DNA of 15,255 nt from contig NZ_JAAVAU010000010.1 in NCBI RefSeq assembly GCF_014803895.1, positions 1-15,255 on the forward strand, read 5' to 3'. This document shows, in pieces, positions 1 to 8,900 of this stretch. The first letter of the stretch is position 1. Each line of letters opens with the position of its first letter. The notes beneath the pieces are model-generated. The model saw only the letters and a program-made list of their open reading frames with translations. It did no database searches and was not told the origin of the DNA. The DNA is from Lactobacillus sp. Its GTDB lineage: Bacteria > Bacillota > Bacilli > Lactobacillales > Lactobacillaceae. The position numbers and the translations under genes were made by a program.

Positions 1-20
1 TTTTAACAAAAAGAAGACAC

Positions 21-69
21 AAAAATAGAGCAAGATTTCTAAAAATAGAATTCTTGCTCTTATTTTTTA
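21..69. terminator. Hairpin terminator at the 3' end of pbp1A
   Basis: A 9-bp perfect stem (AGAGCAAGA at 27-35 with TCTTGCTCT at 52-60) is extended inward by TTCT/AGAA around an AAAAAT loop. It is flanked by an A-run on the left and a T-run on the right, so it can work on both strands. It lies about 50 nt beyond the minus-strand pbp1A stop and would also serve a convergent plus-strand gene outside the window. Confidence 0.8.
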
Positions 70-108
70 GTCTAGGAAGCTAGTTTTTTCCCAGACTCAT
101 TTTTTTAC

Positions 109-2514
109 TTAATCATTATCGTCATCAGTTGTAGTAGTTTGAGACGAGTGAGTATTATTGTCAGTTGAACTTTGTTTATTTTCCTCAGTACTGCTATGAG
201 TAGTAGAACTTTGTTGTTGACTACTTGATTGTGCTTCATGATGTTCTTCAGAGCTAGACGAACTACTAGACTCTTCATCATTGTCATCATCACTTGACTT
301 ACTACTTTCGTGACTTGATTCAGATGAAGTTTTATCATCGTCATCATTATTACCAGCTGCGCTAGTATCATCGTCATTTTGAGTAGTTACTTCAGCATCA
401 TCGTCATCTTCATTTTTCCTTGTAGTAGTAACAGCTGATTCAGGATCAGAAGGAGCATGACCTTTTACAAATAATTGCCAAGTAGCATTACTTGCATTTG
501 AAGTAGCTACTTCGTCTTCAGTACCATTAACTATTTTACGTTTAACCACCGAACTAGGTTGTTGCCAATCTTCATTTTTTTGATCTTGCATCAAATACTT
601 CATCATCTTTTTATAAAGAATTTGAGCCGATGTCTCACCAACACCTGATGGGGTACCATCTTTCAAATTGTCATATCCTGTCCAAATTCCGATAGAGAAG
701 AGCTTAGTATATCCAACAAACCAAGCATCTTTTGGAGAGTTAGCATATTGTGGATATTTTACCAAATCTTCATCGGAATACTTAACCGTACCAGTTTTAC
801 CTGCTTCATATAGTCCATCAACTTTAGCACTCTTACCAGTACCACTTGTAAAGACACCCTTCAACATATCGGTTATCATGTATGCTGTAGATTCTTTCAT
901 TACACGAGTACCAGAACTATCATATTTTCTAGTAATGCCATCCGGGGTTTCTATTTTAGATACAAATTGTGGCTTATGGTAGACACCATTATTAGCAAAA
1001 GCTCCAAAGGCACCAGCCATCTGCAAGGATGAAGCATCTGCCCCGATAGCAACCGATAATCCAGAATCAGATGGGACGTTAACTCCCATTTTCCGAGCGA
1101 AGAGGGAAGCTTTACTTACACCTACTTTAGAGAGAGCTCTAACAGCGGGAACATTTCTCGACTGTACCAAAGCTTCTCTCATACTCATTTTACCCTTATA
1201 AGTATTATCCCAGTCATATAGTTGAATATTAGTACCAGGATAAATGTATTTCGTATCGCTTAATTGATATGAAGTAGGCCAGTTAAGATATTCAATAGCC
1301 GGTCCATAGTCTAAAACAGGCTTGATAGTTGATCCTGTTGACCTACTTGTTTGGACGGCTCGATTAAGTCCCAATTGAACGGACGGAAGTTTTCTACCAC
1401 CAATAATAGCAATTACATGTCCATTTTGAGGGTTAACTACAGTTGCTCCGACTTGCATTTGATCATTAGTAAAAGGAACTTCGCCATTATTTACTAATTC
1501 ATAAAGCTTGTTTTGAGCAGCTTGATTAATATTAACAGTAATTTTCAAATTATCATTGTAAGGATTAAATCCTTTACTTTTAACTTCTGCAATTACCTCT
1601 TTAATATATGGATCATCAATTTTTCTTAACGTTGAATCTACAGTAGATTTCTTAGGTTGTAAGCCTTTAGTAATTGGCTCATTGATTGCTTTTTTATATT
1701 GAGCCTTGGTAATCTTTTTATTTTTATACATTGATTTTAAAACAACGTTTCGCCGATATTTTGCCTTTGCGGGGTAAACATATGGATCATATGTAACAGG
1801 AGCATTTGGCATTCCGGCAAGAAGGGCAAGTTGGGCTAAATCAAGTTGCTTTAAGCTTTTACCATAGTAAAAATTAGCAGCAGTCCCCATACCATAAATT
1901 CCATAGTTCATATAGACTTTATTGATATAGAACTCTAAAATCTGATTTTTGCTAAATTCTCGTTCTACCTTCATAGAAAGCCACGCTTCTTGTGCCTTTC
2001 TTTTTAACGTTCGTTGCGAAGCATCTGTAGAAAAGACTGATAACTTAACTAATTGTTGGGTGATTGTTGATCCCCCCGCAGCTACGCCTTTACTTTTAGC
2101 ATTAAGTAAAACTGACGTCATAATACGAATTGGATCAAGACCCAGGCCTTCTTTATAAAAACGGCGATCTTCTACTGAAACAACAGCATTTTTTAACTGT
2201 TTTGGAATTGCACTGTTTTTAACGTAAGTACGTTTTTCCGATCCAAGTGATAATAAAAATTTACCATCAGTTGTATATAAACTACTGGTTCCACCACTTT
2301 GCAATTGAGTTTGAGAAATACTTGGCGCATCTTTAGCATAATATGCAAACACACCTACACCAGAAACGATGACTAATAAGACTGCAATAAAAGCCCATTT
2401 GATAATTTGTTTCCAAATTTTCTTTTTATGTTTTTTCTCATTAGGATGCAGACTTGCCATACGTGAGGTTTCAGGATTATTATTTAAAGAATCTTCTTTA
2501 TTATTATTTACCAT
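109..2514 (-). CDS. pbp1A: Class A penicillin-binding protein (bifunctional transglycosylase/transpeptidase)
   Basis: This 801-aa membrane enzyme polymerises lipid II glycan strands and cross-links their peptides at the outer face of the membrane. Residues 1-40 are a basic cytoplasmic tail and about 41-58 form the membrane segment. The GT51 domain shows EDRRFY (catalytic Glu near 115) and GGSTITQQLVK (about 147-157). The transpeptidase domain has STIK (catalytic Ser near 395), SRN (about 452) and KTGT (about 573). From about residue 690 the protein becomes an Asp/Glu/Ser/Thr/Gln-rich, presumably disordered extracellular tail of about 110 residues. The start lies 5 nt after the recU stop, so translation is probably coupled; this recU-ponA pairing is standard in Firmicutes. 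All catalytic motifs are intact. Only the choice of paralogue name (pbp1A or ponA) is uncertain. Confidence 0.96.
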   Translation of the reverse strand: MVNNNKEDSLNNNPETSRMASLHPNEKKHKKKIWKQIIKWAFIAVLLVIVSGVGVFAYYAKDAPSISQTQLQSGGTSSLYTTDGKFLLSLGSEKRTYVKNSAIPKQLKNAVVSVEDRRFYKEGLGLDPIRIMTSVLLNAKSKGVAAGGSTITQQLVKLSVFSTDASQRTLKRKAQEAWLSMKVEREFSKNQILEFYINKVYMNYGIYGMGTAANFYYGKSLKQLDLAQLALLAGMPNAPVTYDPYVYPAKAKYRRNVVLKSMYKNKKITKAQYKKAINEPITKGLQPKKSTVDSTLRKIDDPYIKEVIAEVKSKGFNPYNDNLKITVNINQAAQNKLYELVNNGEVPFTNDQMQVGATVVNPQNGHVIAIIGGRKLPSVQLGLNRAVQTSRSTGSTIKPVLDYGPAIEYLNWPTSYQLSDTKYIYPGTNIQLYDWDNTYKGKMSMREALVQSRNVPAVRALSKVGVSKASLFARKMGVNVPSDSGLSVAIGADASSLQMAGAFGAFANNGVYHKPQFVSKIETPDGITRKYDSSGTRVMKESTAYMITDMLKGVFTSGTGKSAKVDGLYEAGKTGTVKYSDEDLVKYPQYANSPKDAWFVGYTKLFSIGIWTGYDNLKDGTPSGVGETSAQILYKKMMKYLMQDQKNEDWQQPSSVVKRKIVNGTEDEVATSNASNATWQLFVKGHAPSDPESAVTTTRKNEDDDDAEVTTQNDDDTSAAGNNDDDDKTSSESSHESSKSSDDDNDEESSSSSSSEEHHEAQSSSQQQSSTTHSSTEENKQSSTDNNTHSSQTTTTDDDND

Positions 2515-2519
2515 AATAC

Positions 2520-3137
2520 CTAATTCCTATCTAATATAAATTGATCTACAGCTTCCAAATAAGGTAGAGTTGGGCGGAAACCAACTTTAATTTCAATTGA
2601 GTTTTTTTCTAATTCACCCAATGTCATTGAACTCTTATTTGGAGTTTTCCAAGCCTTAATAACAAAACTTGCTGGAGTTACAAAATAGCGATCAAGTGTC
2701 ACAAAACGAATAATTGTAAAACAAATGCCTTTTTGGTTAAGGCAACGACTTAAGTGGATTATCTGGTGCTCGTGAAAGTTTTTTAATGGAAAAGACGTTT
2801 TATTTTTGGTCTCCTTAGCTTCGAAATCAAGGTAGAAACCCTTATATACTCCATTATAGTCAGTAGTAGAAGCTTGTCTAAAGTAAGCTTCTTTTATTAC
2901 TGCACGAGATCTTTTGGGATAATCAACTTTAACAATCTGAACGGGAGTAGGCTTTTTATGGACAACGGCTAAATCCTCTAATAAATAGAACTTATTAGAT
3001 TCATTAATTTGTTGCTCTAAGTTCATTCCACGATCAGAAAAGATAACATCTTTACGATGACGATTTTTTTTAGGTTTAAAGAGGGTAGTCTGATCTTTAT
3101 TATAATTTGTCAGAGTCCCCGTTGGATATTTGACCAT
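2520..3137 (-). CDS. recU: Holliday junction resolvase RecU
   Basis: RecU is a dimeric endonuclease that resolves Holliday junctions in recombination and repair and helps chromosome segregation. The core matches the family: FSDRGMNLEQQIN near the N-terminus, then TTDYNGVYKGFYLDFEAKET. This places D, E and K (93, 106 and 108 counted from the chosen start) with the same 13- and 2-residue spacing as the catalytic D88/E101/K103 of B. subtilis RecU. I chose the ATG at 3137 (205 aa; B. subtilis RecU is 206 aa). It has AGGAGT 7 nt upstream on the minus strand, whereas an upstream in-frame ATG at 3158 would place that ribosome site inside the gene. It is the first gene of a recU-pbp1A operon and diverges from ypsA. 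Confidence 0.96.
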   Translation of the reverse strand: MVKYPTGTLTNYNKDQTTLFKPKKNRHRKDVIFSDRGMNLEQQINESNKFYLLEDLAVVHKKPTPVQIVKVDYPKRSRAVIKEAYFRQASTTDYNGVYKGFYLDFEAKETKNKTSFPLKNFHEHQIIHLSRCLNQKGICFTIIRFVTLDRYFVTPASFVIKAWKTPNKSSMTLGELEKNSIEIKVGFRPTLPYLEAVDQFILDRN

Positions 3138-3151
3138 TGCATTCACTCCTG

Positions 3152-3179
3152 TTAGCATTATATCAAATTAAGCTATAAT
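3152..3179 (+). promoter_or_regulatory. Candidate promoter of ypsA
   Basis: TTAGCA at 3152, a 16-bp spacer and a perfect TATAAT at 3174-3179, about 30 nt before the ypsA start. The -35 matches consensus at 4 of 6 positions. It overlaps the recU -10 on the other strand, so the two promoters could compete for RNA polymerase (inference). Confidence 0.45.
3157..3166 (-). promoter_or_regulatory. Extended -10 promoter of recU-pbp1A
   Basis: The minus strand reads TTGATATAAT: a perfect TATAAT preceded by TG and one base (extended -10), about 20 nt upstream of the recU ATG. No good -35 box is visible, which fits an extended -10 promoter. It overlaps the spacer of the divergent ypsA promoter. Confidence 0.55.
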
Positions 3180-3209
3180 AATGAAAAAGATGAAGAGAAG
3201 GTAATGTTG

Positions 3210-3770
3210 ATGCAACGTTTATGGGTAAGTGGTTATCGCAGTTATGAGTTAAACATTTTTAATGACAATGATAAGCGGATTGAAGTGATCAAGTATGCCT
3301 TAAAAAAACAACTTAAAACTTTACTTGATAACAATCAACTTGATTGGATAATTACGGGTGCTAATTTAGGCGTTGAACAATGGGCAATCGAAGCAGGAGC
3401 AGAACTAGCAGCTGATTATGACTTAAGAATTGCAATGATTACGCCGTATACTAATTTTTCTCAACGATGGAATGAAAAAAATCAATTACATTATCAAGAA
3501 TTAAAAGAAGAAGTTGATTTTTATGCAGCGGTTTCTAATCAACCATACCAAAATCCCCAACAACTAAAAAATTACCAGCAATTTATGTTTAACCATACTG
3601 ATCAAGCTCTTTTTGTATATGATACAGAGCATCCTGGGAAACCACACTACGATTATGACTTTATCAAAAACAGCCAAAAAGATAAGTCCTTTGAACTTCA
3701 ATTAATAGATTTTTATGACTTACAAGATTCGGCCCAAGAATATTTAGAAGCTAGTGAAAATAACTTTTAA
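3210..3770 (+). CDS. ypsA: YpsA family protein (DUF1273, SLOG-like Rossmann fold)
   Basis: This is a cytosolic protein of about 186 aa from the DUF1273/YpsA family, a SLOG-type Rossmann fold expected to bind a nucleotide-like ligand. In B. subtilis YpsA has been linked to cell division; its biochemical activity is not established. Family marks are the N-terminal LWVSGYRSYELNIF, the central DWIITGANLGVEQWAIEAG glycine motif and the following RIAMITPY strand. I prefer the ATG at 3210: AGAAGG (3196-3201) lies 8 nt upstream of it but only 2 nt from the in-frame ATG at 3204, which would add two residues. Its place directly before gpsB is conserved in Firmicutes and supports a division-related role. 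Confidence 0.9.
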   Translation: MQRLWVSGYRSYELNIFNDNDKRIEVIKYALKKQLKTLLDNNQLDWIITGANLGVEQWAIEAGAELAADYDLRIAMITPYTNFSQRWNEKNQLHYQELKEEVDFYAAVSNQPYQNPQQLKNYQQFMFNHTDQALFVYDTEHPGKPHYDYDFIKNSQKDKSFELQLIDFYDLQDSAQEYLEASENNF

Positions 3771-3786
3771 AATAATTGCAAAAAGT

Positions 3787-3815
3787 TTGTAAACAGGTAC
3801 TGATATCGTTTTAAT
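3787..3815 (+). promoter_or_regulatory. Candidate promoter of gpsB
   Basis: TTGTAA (3787-3792), a 17-bp spacer and TTTAAT (3810-3815) lie in the gap between ypsA and gpsB, leaving a leader of about 40 nt. An alternative is the extended -10 TGCTAAAAT at 3830-3838, which has no good -35. Either would let gpsB be transcribed apart from ypsA. Confidence 0.35.
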
Positions 3816-3861
3816 GCGACATATTTTTTTGCTAAAATATACTATAAAGGAGCTGGAAATA

Positions 3862-4287
3862 ATGGCGAGTTTAGAAGATATTAAATTAACACCTGAAAAT
3901 ATACTAAAAAAGCAATTTAGAGCTAAAATGAAAGGCTATGATCAAGAAGAAGTTGACGCTTACTTAGATCAAATAATTTCTGATTACGAAAATTATGAAA
4001 AGATTGTCACTGATTTACAAAACCAAATTACTGATTTAACAAATCAGCTAAATCAAGCTAAGAAAAATCAAAGTAATATAAGTAAAACAGTAGACAGGGA
4101 AGACGATGATGTGAAGACATATCAGCCTACTAAGTCTATTCCGAGTGGTAATTACTCTATTGAAGAAAATAACAATGAAATCACTACTAATGTAGCAATG
4201 ATTCAGCGAATTTCAACTCTAGAAAGAAAAGTCTATAACCTTGAACAAAGAATGAACAATCAAGATAAAACTTATAAAGTAAACTAA
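3862..4287 (+). CDS. gpsB: Cell division regulator GpsB (DivIVA-like)
   Basis: GpsB is a small cytosolic, membrane-associated hexameric adaptor that ties class A penicillin-binding proteins to the division site. The 141-aa product has the DivIVA/GpsB N-terminal domain at about residues 5-65, including LTPENILKKQFRAKMKGYDQ and EEVDAYLDQI, then a coiled coil, a variable linker (about 70-110) and a short C-terminal helical segment (ISTLERKVYNLEQRM) typical of the trimerising end. The ATG at 3862 has AAAGGAG at 3846-3852, 9 nt upstream. An in-frame ATG at 3814 would add 16 atypical residues and overlap the promoter region, so it is rejected. Co-occurrence with pbp1A, a usual GpsB partner class, on the other strand is functionally coherent. 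Confidence 0.95.
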   Translation: MASLEDIKLTPENILKKQFRAKMKGYDQEEVDAYLDQIISDYENYEKIVTDLQNQITDLTNQLNQAKKNQSNISKTVDREDDDVKTYQPTKSIPSGNYSIEENNNEITTNVAMIQRISTLERKVYNLEQRMNNQDKTYKVN

Positions 4288-4298
4288 AAAATAATTAT

Positions 4299-4330
4299 AA
4301 AACGCATCTCTTTTAAAGAGGTGCGTTTTT
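4299..4330 (+). terminator. Rho-independent terminator of gpsB
   Basis: The arm AAAACGCATCTC at 4299-4310 pairs with GAGGTGCGTTTT at 4318-4329 (one G-T wobble) around a TTTTAAA loop, and the 3' arm ends in a T-run. It closes the housekeeping block only 11 nt after the gpsB stop. Confidence 0.88.
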
Positions 4331-4495
4331 ATTATGCAATCGTTATTTAATATTAAAAAATTAAATAATCTAGTTTATATTTATAATCTGTTTTTATATA
4401 AATTGCCATTATGCACAAAAAATTTTCGATATAGAAGATTTTCTGACTTTTTTTGATAAATCACTATCATAAAAAGTGCAGAAGGGATGAAATAA

Positions 4496-5050
4496 ATGTC
4501 AATTGGGGAACGTTTAAAGAAGTTCAGACTATTTTTAGGATTAACACAGGAAGAGATGAGCCAAGGAATAGTAAGTGAATCTTTTTATTCAAGGGTAGAA
4601 AGAGGAACTAGAAAAATAAATATTGTGGATTTATTGGCGATTCTTAATAAAAATGGTATTCATTTGGAAGATTTCTTCAATGAGAATATTACTAATGAAA
4701 AATCTGATTTAGGCAATATTTCTATCAACTATGATCAATTTAAAAATGTAGTTGTGCAATTAAATCAAAAAGATATACCAGAAAATAAAGCTTTGGAAGT
4801 AAGAAAATTAGCTCAAATAGCCATTAGTTATCTTAAGATTTTTTATGAAAAAGGATTCATTGATGAAGCCCAGCAAATAATTAAATTGATTGAACAATTC
4901 CCTCCATATCCACTACTGGCAGTTGATAAATTAATTGCTCAATACTATCGGGGATTAATTGATGAAGATAGTTTAAAGATTGAACAAATAAGGGAACTAG
5001 TAAAAATTGCTGGTTGTGGAGACGTATTAAAAGATTTACCTAAATTATAA
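4496..5050 (+). CDS. Short Rgg/MutR-like HTH transcriptional regulator
   Basis: This is a 184-aa probable DNA-binding regulator. Residues 4-60 form an XRE-type HTH; the helix pair RLFLGLTQEEMSQGIVS / ESFYSRVERG and the following INIVDLLAILNKNGIHLEDFF pattern match the Rgg/GadR/MutR branch. The rest (about 65-184) is helical and probably TPR-like. Rgg proteins are usually about 280-290 aa with a peptide-binding TPR domain, so this one lacks roughly a third; no frameshifted continuation was seen, because the next gene begins with its own HTH. Ribosome site GAAGGGA (4481-4487) is 8 nt before the ATG. The preceding 165 nt (4331-4495) are very AT-rich, with no confident promoter and no recognisable pheromone gene. 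Probably co-transcribed with the next regulator. Confidence 0.75.
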   Translation: MSIGERLKKFRLFLGLTQEEMSQGIVSESFYSRVERGTRKINIVDLLAILNKNGIHLEDFFNENITNEKSDLGNISINYDQFKNVVVQLNQKDIPENKALEVRKLAQIAISYLKIFYEKGFIDEAQQIIKLIEQFPPYPLLAVDKLIAQYYRGLIDEDSLKIEQIRELVKIAGCGDVLKDLPKL

Positions 5051-5071
5051 ATTTAGAAGGGATAATAACTA

Positions 5072-5851
5072 ATGGAAATTTATGAAAAATTTTATAAGCT
5101 TAGAACAAATTTGGGACTATCTCAATCAGATATAGGTTGTAATGTACTAAGTTCATCATCAATATCAAGAATTGAGAAAAAGGGAACAGGAATTTTTACA
5201 GAATGCTTAGAAGAAATTTTGAAAATTAATAATATATCGATAACTGCTTTTCTCAATGAATATTCCACGGTAACAGGCACAATAAGACAATATCAAGCTA
5301 ATGCTTTATATTATTTTTTCAATAAAGATTCAGTCAATTTAGAGAAAGTTTATGAAAATAAAGAGATCAATAGCAAATTATTAGATATCTTAACTACAGC
5401 TATGCTTAAAGATTTATCAGGAGAAAAAATTGCTAAAAATAATAAAGTGAAAAAACTTCTCTTTAATTTTCAAACTTGGAACGATAATTTCTTATGGTGT
5501 TTACTAGTAGTTTTAAGATTATATCAAGAAGAAAATTTTTCATCGATTGTTAAGCCTGTAATCCTTAAGTTAGAGAAGGTTGAGATGTCCCATATCACTA
5601 AAAAATTATTTGCGGATGTCTTGATAGCATTTTTATTAAATAAGGGATGCCAAAGAGATAAATCTTTACAAGATAAGGCTTTAAAAGTGTTGGTAGATTT
5701 AGAGCCAAGTAAAGATATTTTTCTACAAAAAATAGTAGGTCGTTATCTATTGGCAGAACGTGAACAAAACTTACAGGAAGTTGAACAAATTAGAGTCCAA
5801 GTTTCTTTAGGAAATTTAACAAGAGAATTTAATCAATTACTGAATGTGTAA
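5072..5851 (+). CDS. Rgg/MutR-like HTH transcriptional regulator
   Basis: This is a 259-aa probable regulator, close to full Rgg/RNPP length. The N-terminal HTH (about residues 5-60) reads KLRTNLGLSQSDIGCN then SSSSISRIEKKG, followed by the FTECLEEILKINNISITAFLNEY helix typical of the Rgg family. Residues about 70-259 are entirely helical, as expected for a TPR-type peptide-sensing domain. It lies 21 nt after the previous regulator and has a nearly identical ribosome site (AGAAGGGA, 5055-5062), suggesting duplication of the unit. No terminator separates it from the surface-protein gene that begins 117 nt downstream, and the conserved 54-bp block starts 22 nt after its stop. Control of that gene is plausible but inferred. 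The inducing ligand, if any, is unknown. Confidence 0.75.
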   Translation: MEIYEKFYKLRTNLGLSQSDIGCNVLSSSSISRIEKKGTGIFTECLEEILKINNISITAFLNEYSTVTGTIRQYQANALYYFFNKDSVNLEKVYENKEINSKLLDILTTAMLKDLSGEKIAKNNKVKKLLFNFQTWNDNFLWCLLVVLRLYQEENFSSIVKPVILKLEKVEMSHITKKLFADVLIAFLLNKGCQRDKSLQDKALKVLVDLEPSKDIFLQKIVGRYLLAEREQNLQEVEQIRVQVSLGNLTREFNQLLNV

Positions 5852-5873
5852 AGCTTTATTAAATAACTATAAT

Positions 5874-5927
5874 TTATTTCAAGTTGGCAGATTTCGAGAT
5901 AAATGTTATTTGAAAGAGTAAAGTAAT
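5874..5927 (+). promoter_or_regulatory. Shared 54-bp promoter/operator block, copy A
   Basis: TTATTTCAA (5874), TTGGCA as -35 (5884-5889), a 17-bp spacer ending in TGT, then TATTTG (5907-5912) as an extended -10, and a conserved tail AAGAGTAAAGTAAT. It stands 41 nt upstream of the 1255-aa surface-protein gene. Compared by eye with copy B there are 3 differences and no gap over 54 bp. The promoter role is inferred from the boxes and position. Confidence 0.65.
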
Positions 5928-5968
5928 TAAGGTCACAAATAATAGATAATTCAGGAGAAGGAAAAGAA

Positions 5969-8900
5969 ATGAAAAAATTAAAAATTACCAGTTTAACTAC
6001 AGCTGCGTTGGCAACTACTATTCTCGCAACTACTAACTTAAATAATCATACTGTAAAGGCAGATACTACAACTAATCAAACTGTTGCGAAGTCTCAAACT
6101 CCGAAAGAAATTGCGCAAACTAATGTAGATAATGCTCAAAAGACTAAAGAAAAAGCACAAACAAGTGTAGATGAGGCAACTAATAATCTAAAGAGTGCTC
6201 AGGATAACTTAACAGTTGCAAATAATAACTACAACATGCAAAGTGAAGCAGTAAGCACAGTCCAAACAGAGGTTAATACTAAGTCAAATGCTCTTGAAGA
6301 TGCTCAAACTAAAGCTGATTCAGCGGCAAGTTTATTAAGTGAAGCTAAGGATCCAAGTAAGGTAAAAGCAGCTAATGATGCTGTTGATACAGCACAAAAA
6401 GCTTTGGATGAAGCGAATGATAATGAGAAAAAAGCCGAACAGGACCTGACTAATAAAAATAAGGATATTACTACAAAATCAGAAGCAGTAAATAAAGCCC
6501 AAGCTGACGTTGATACAGCGACTACTGCTAAAAGTGATGCAGATAAAGCAGTTTCTGAAGCTCAAAAAGCAGTAGATGGAACAGGTATTAGTGAAGCTAA
6601 GACAGCGTTGGACGATGCAAATAAGGCAGTTCAACAAGATAATGACGACTTAAGTAAAGCTCAAAAAGATCAAACTGATCAACAAGCTGTATATGATAAA
6701 GCTAAAAGTGCAAAAGATGCAGCAGAAAAAGAGCGCGATACTGCTAACGCAAAAGCAAAAGATGCTGAAACTAATTATAGTAAACTGAAGGATAAGGATG
6801 ATAAATATCAAAATACTATCCAAAGTAAAGAAAATCAATTAAAAGACCTAGAAGAAGAAACTAAAAATACTATTGTAATTTCAGATGTCGAAAAATACAA
6901 AAAGGCATATACAGATTATATCAATGGTGGATTAACTCAAGATGATCTTGACTTTTTAGCTGCAGATGCAGAAAAGAATGCCTATCAAGACAGTAATTCT
7001 GATGCTGATAATAAAGAGGTCGATGTAAATAATCTTTCTGAAAGTGATATAGAGAATTTAAATCTCTTTAGTGCTGATTTAATATCTAAGGTAAGAAATC
7101 AATTTGGTTGGAGCGATGCTGAAGTAACCAAGGGAAGTATTCAATTTACTCAAGATATCTTAAAGGGCTACGCAGAAGATTACAAAAACGGAAAATGGAC
7201 GGGCGGTTGGCATGACTCAGCAATGATTAATAAAGTCGCCTCTGAGTATGATTTACCTACAGATAATGATGGAATAAATCAGCCATATGAAGATATGGCA
7301 GAGAGTGAACACTGGGAAAGTAGCTCAGAGGCATTTTCTCCAGAACCTGTGACGTTAAACAGTCTTAAACAAACTATATATAAAGGTCTAGTAGATTTAA
7401 TTTTACCAACTAGGGAAGGAAATGTAAGTCCTGAAAAGTCAGAAATGGAATTAGCGCATGCAAGAGGTGTGGTAGGAATCTCTAGTAGTGAGTTTGCAGA
7501 TGGAGGAGACCAATTAGTAGGTGTAGCAGTTGGCAATTTAGGAAGTACTCCAGTTACATTTGATGGTTCCAGCTATAACCAAATTACTAGTTCTCAAGTT
7601 CACTTTATCAATATTACTAAATCAGTAGTTGACTATCTGGATAATAAAAAAGTTGATTTGACACCAGTGGTTTCTTATAAAGATCAAAAAGAAAAATTGA
7701 GTCAGGAAATTGCTGATACAAAAAATCCTGTTAACCAATCAGAGTTAGAGAAGGATAAACAAGACTATGATACTAAAAAAGCTGCTGCAACTTCCGCTGA
7801 AAGTAAGTTTGAGGAGTTGTCCGCAGACTTGGATACAGCCGATAACAAATTAAAAGAGATTAATAAGACTGTTGAGACTATTAACAATCGTCTATCACAA
7901 GATACCCAACTTCAAACTAATGCTCAATCAAAATATGATAATCTTACTAACGATCAGAAAACATTAGCAGATAATTTAGCTAAGGCAAAAGCTAAACAAT
8001 CTCAAGCAGAAGCTGACTTATCTAAAGCGGAAGATGATAAAGCGAAGGCTGCTACTGCTCTGACAACCGCTCAAAACGATTTAACTACTTTACGAGACAC
8101 GGTAAATGATGCTAAAGAGAAAGTAAATAATGCTAAAAAAGATCTGACAACAGCTCAACAAAAAGTTACTGATTTAACGAACGCGCCTTCAACTTCAGCA
8201 AAAGCTAATGAAGCTTTAGAAAAAGCTAAACAAGAGTTGCAGACGGAACAATCTAAATTGGATCAAGAAAATAAAAAATTAGCTGACTTAAAACAGAAAA
8301 AAGATGAAGCAGACAAGACGGTCACAAATGCCCAAACTAAGTTAGATACTGCACAATCTAAGCTTGAAGAAGCTACAAACGAACTTACAAATAATCAAAA
8401 TATTTTAAATAAACTAAGTAACCTAGAAACTATTATTGATAACTCAGATACTAAAGAAAATCTGACAAAGGATTTAACTGAGGAATCTCAAGCAGAAAGT
8501 GACTTATCTAAAGCAGAAGATGATAAAGCGAAGGCTGCTACTGCTCTGACAAACGCTCAAAACGACTTAACTACTTTACAAGACACGGTAAATGATGCTA
8601 AGGAGAAAGTAAATAATGCTCAAAAAGAGCTTACAGCAGCTCAACAAAAAGTAGCTGAGTTAAAGAATGCAGAGTCAGCTTTAGCAGAAGCTAATAATTC
8701 TTTAGAAAACGCTCAACAAGAGTTAAACGAAACACAGGCTAACTTAGATCAACAGCGTCAAGAAGTAAATGAATTACAAAGGGCAAAACAAGAGGCAGGT
8801 ATAGAAAATGAGCAAACTAAAGTTGCCCTTGAAAATGCTCAACAAGAATTAGTTAATTCCGAAAACAAGCTTAATAATGCTGACGCCAAAATGAAAGAAG

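Noticed and set aside
668..982. Plus-strand frame of 104 codons inside pbp1A
   Set aside because: It lies wholly antisense to the transpeptidase domain, whose motifs are intact; no ribosome site and no recognisable protein features.
3814..3861. N-terminal extension of gpsB from an upstream ATG
   Set aside because: The 16 extra residues are not family-like and overlap the promoter region; AAAGGAG is correctly placed for the ATG at 3862.
4331..4495. Copy of the 54-bp block or a pheromone gene before the first regulator
   Set aside because: TTGCCA at 4403 resembles the -35, but no matching -10 at 17 bp, no repeats and no tail are present. No short frame with a ribosome site and a hydrophobic product was seen.
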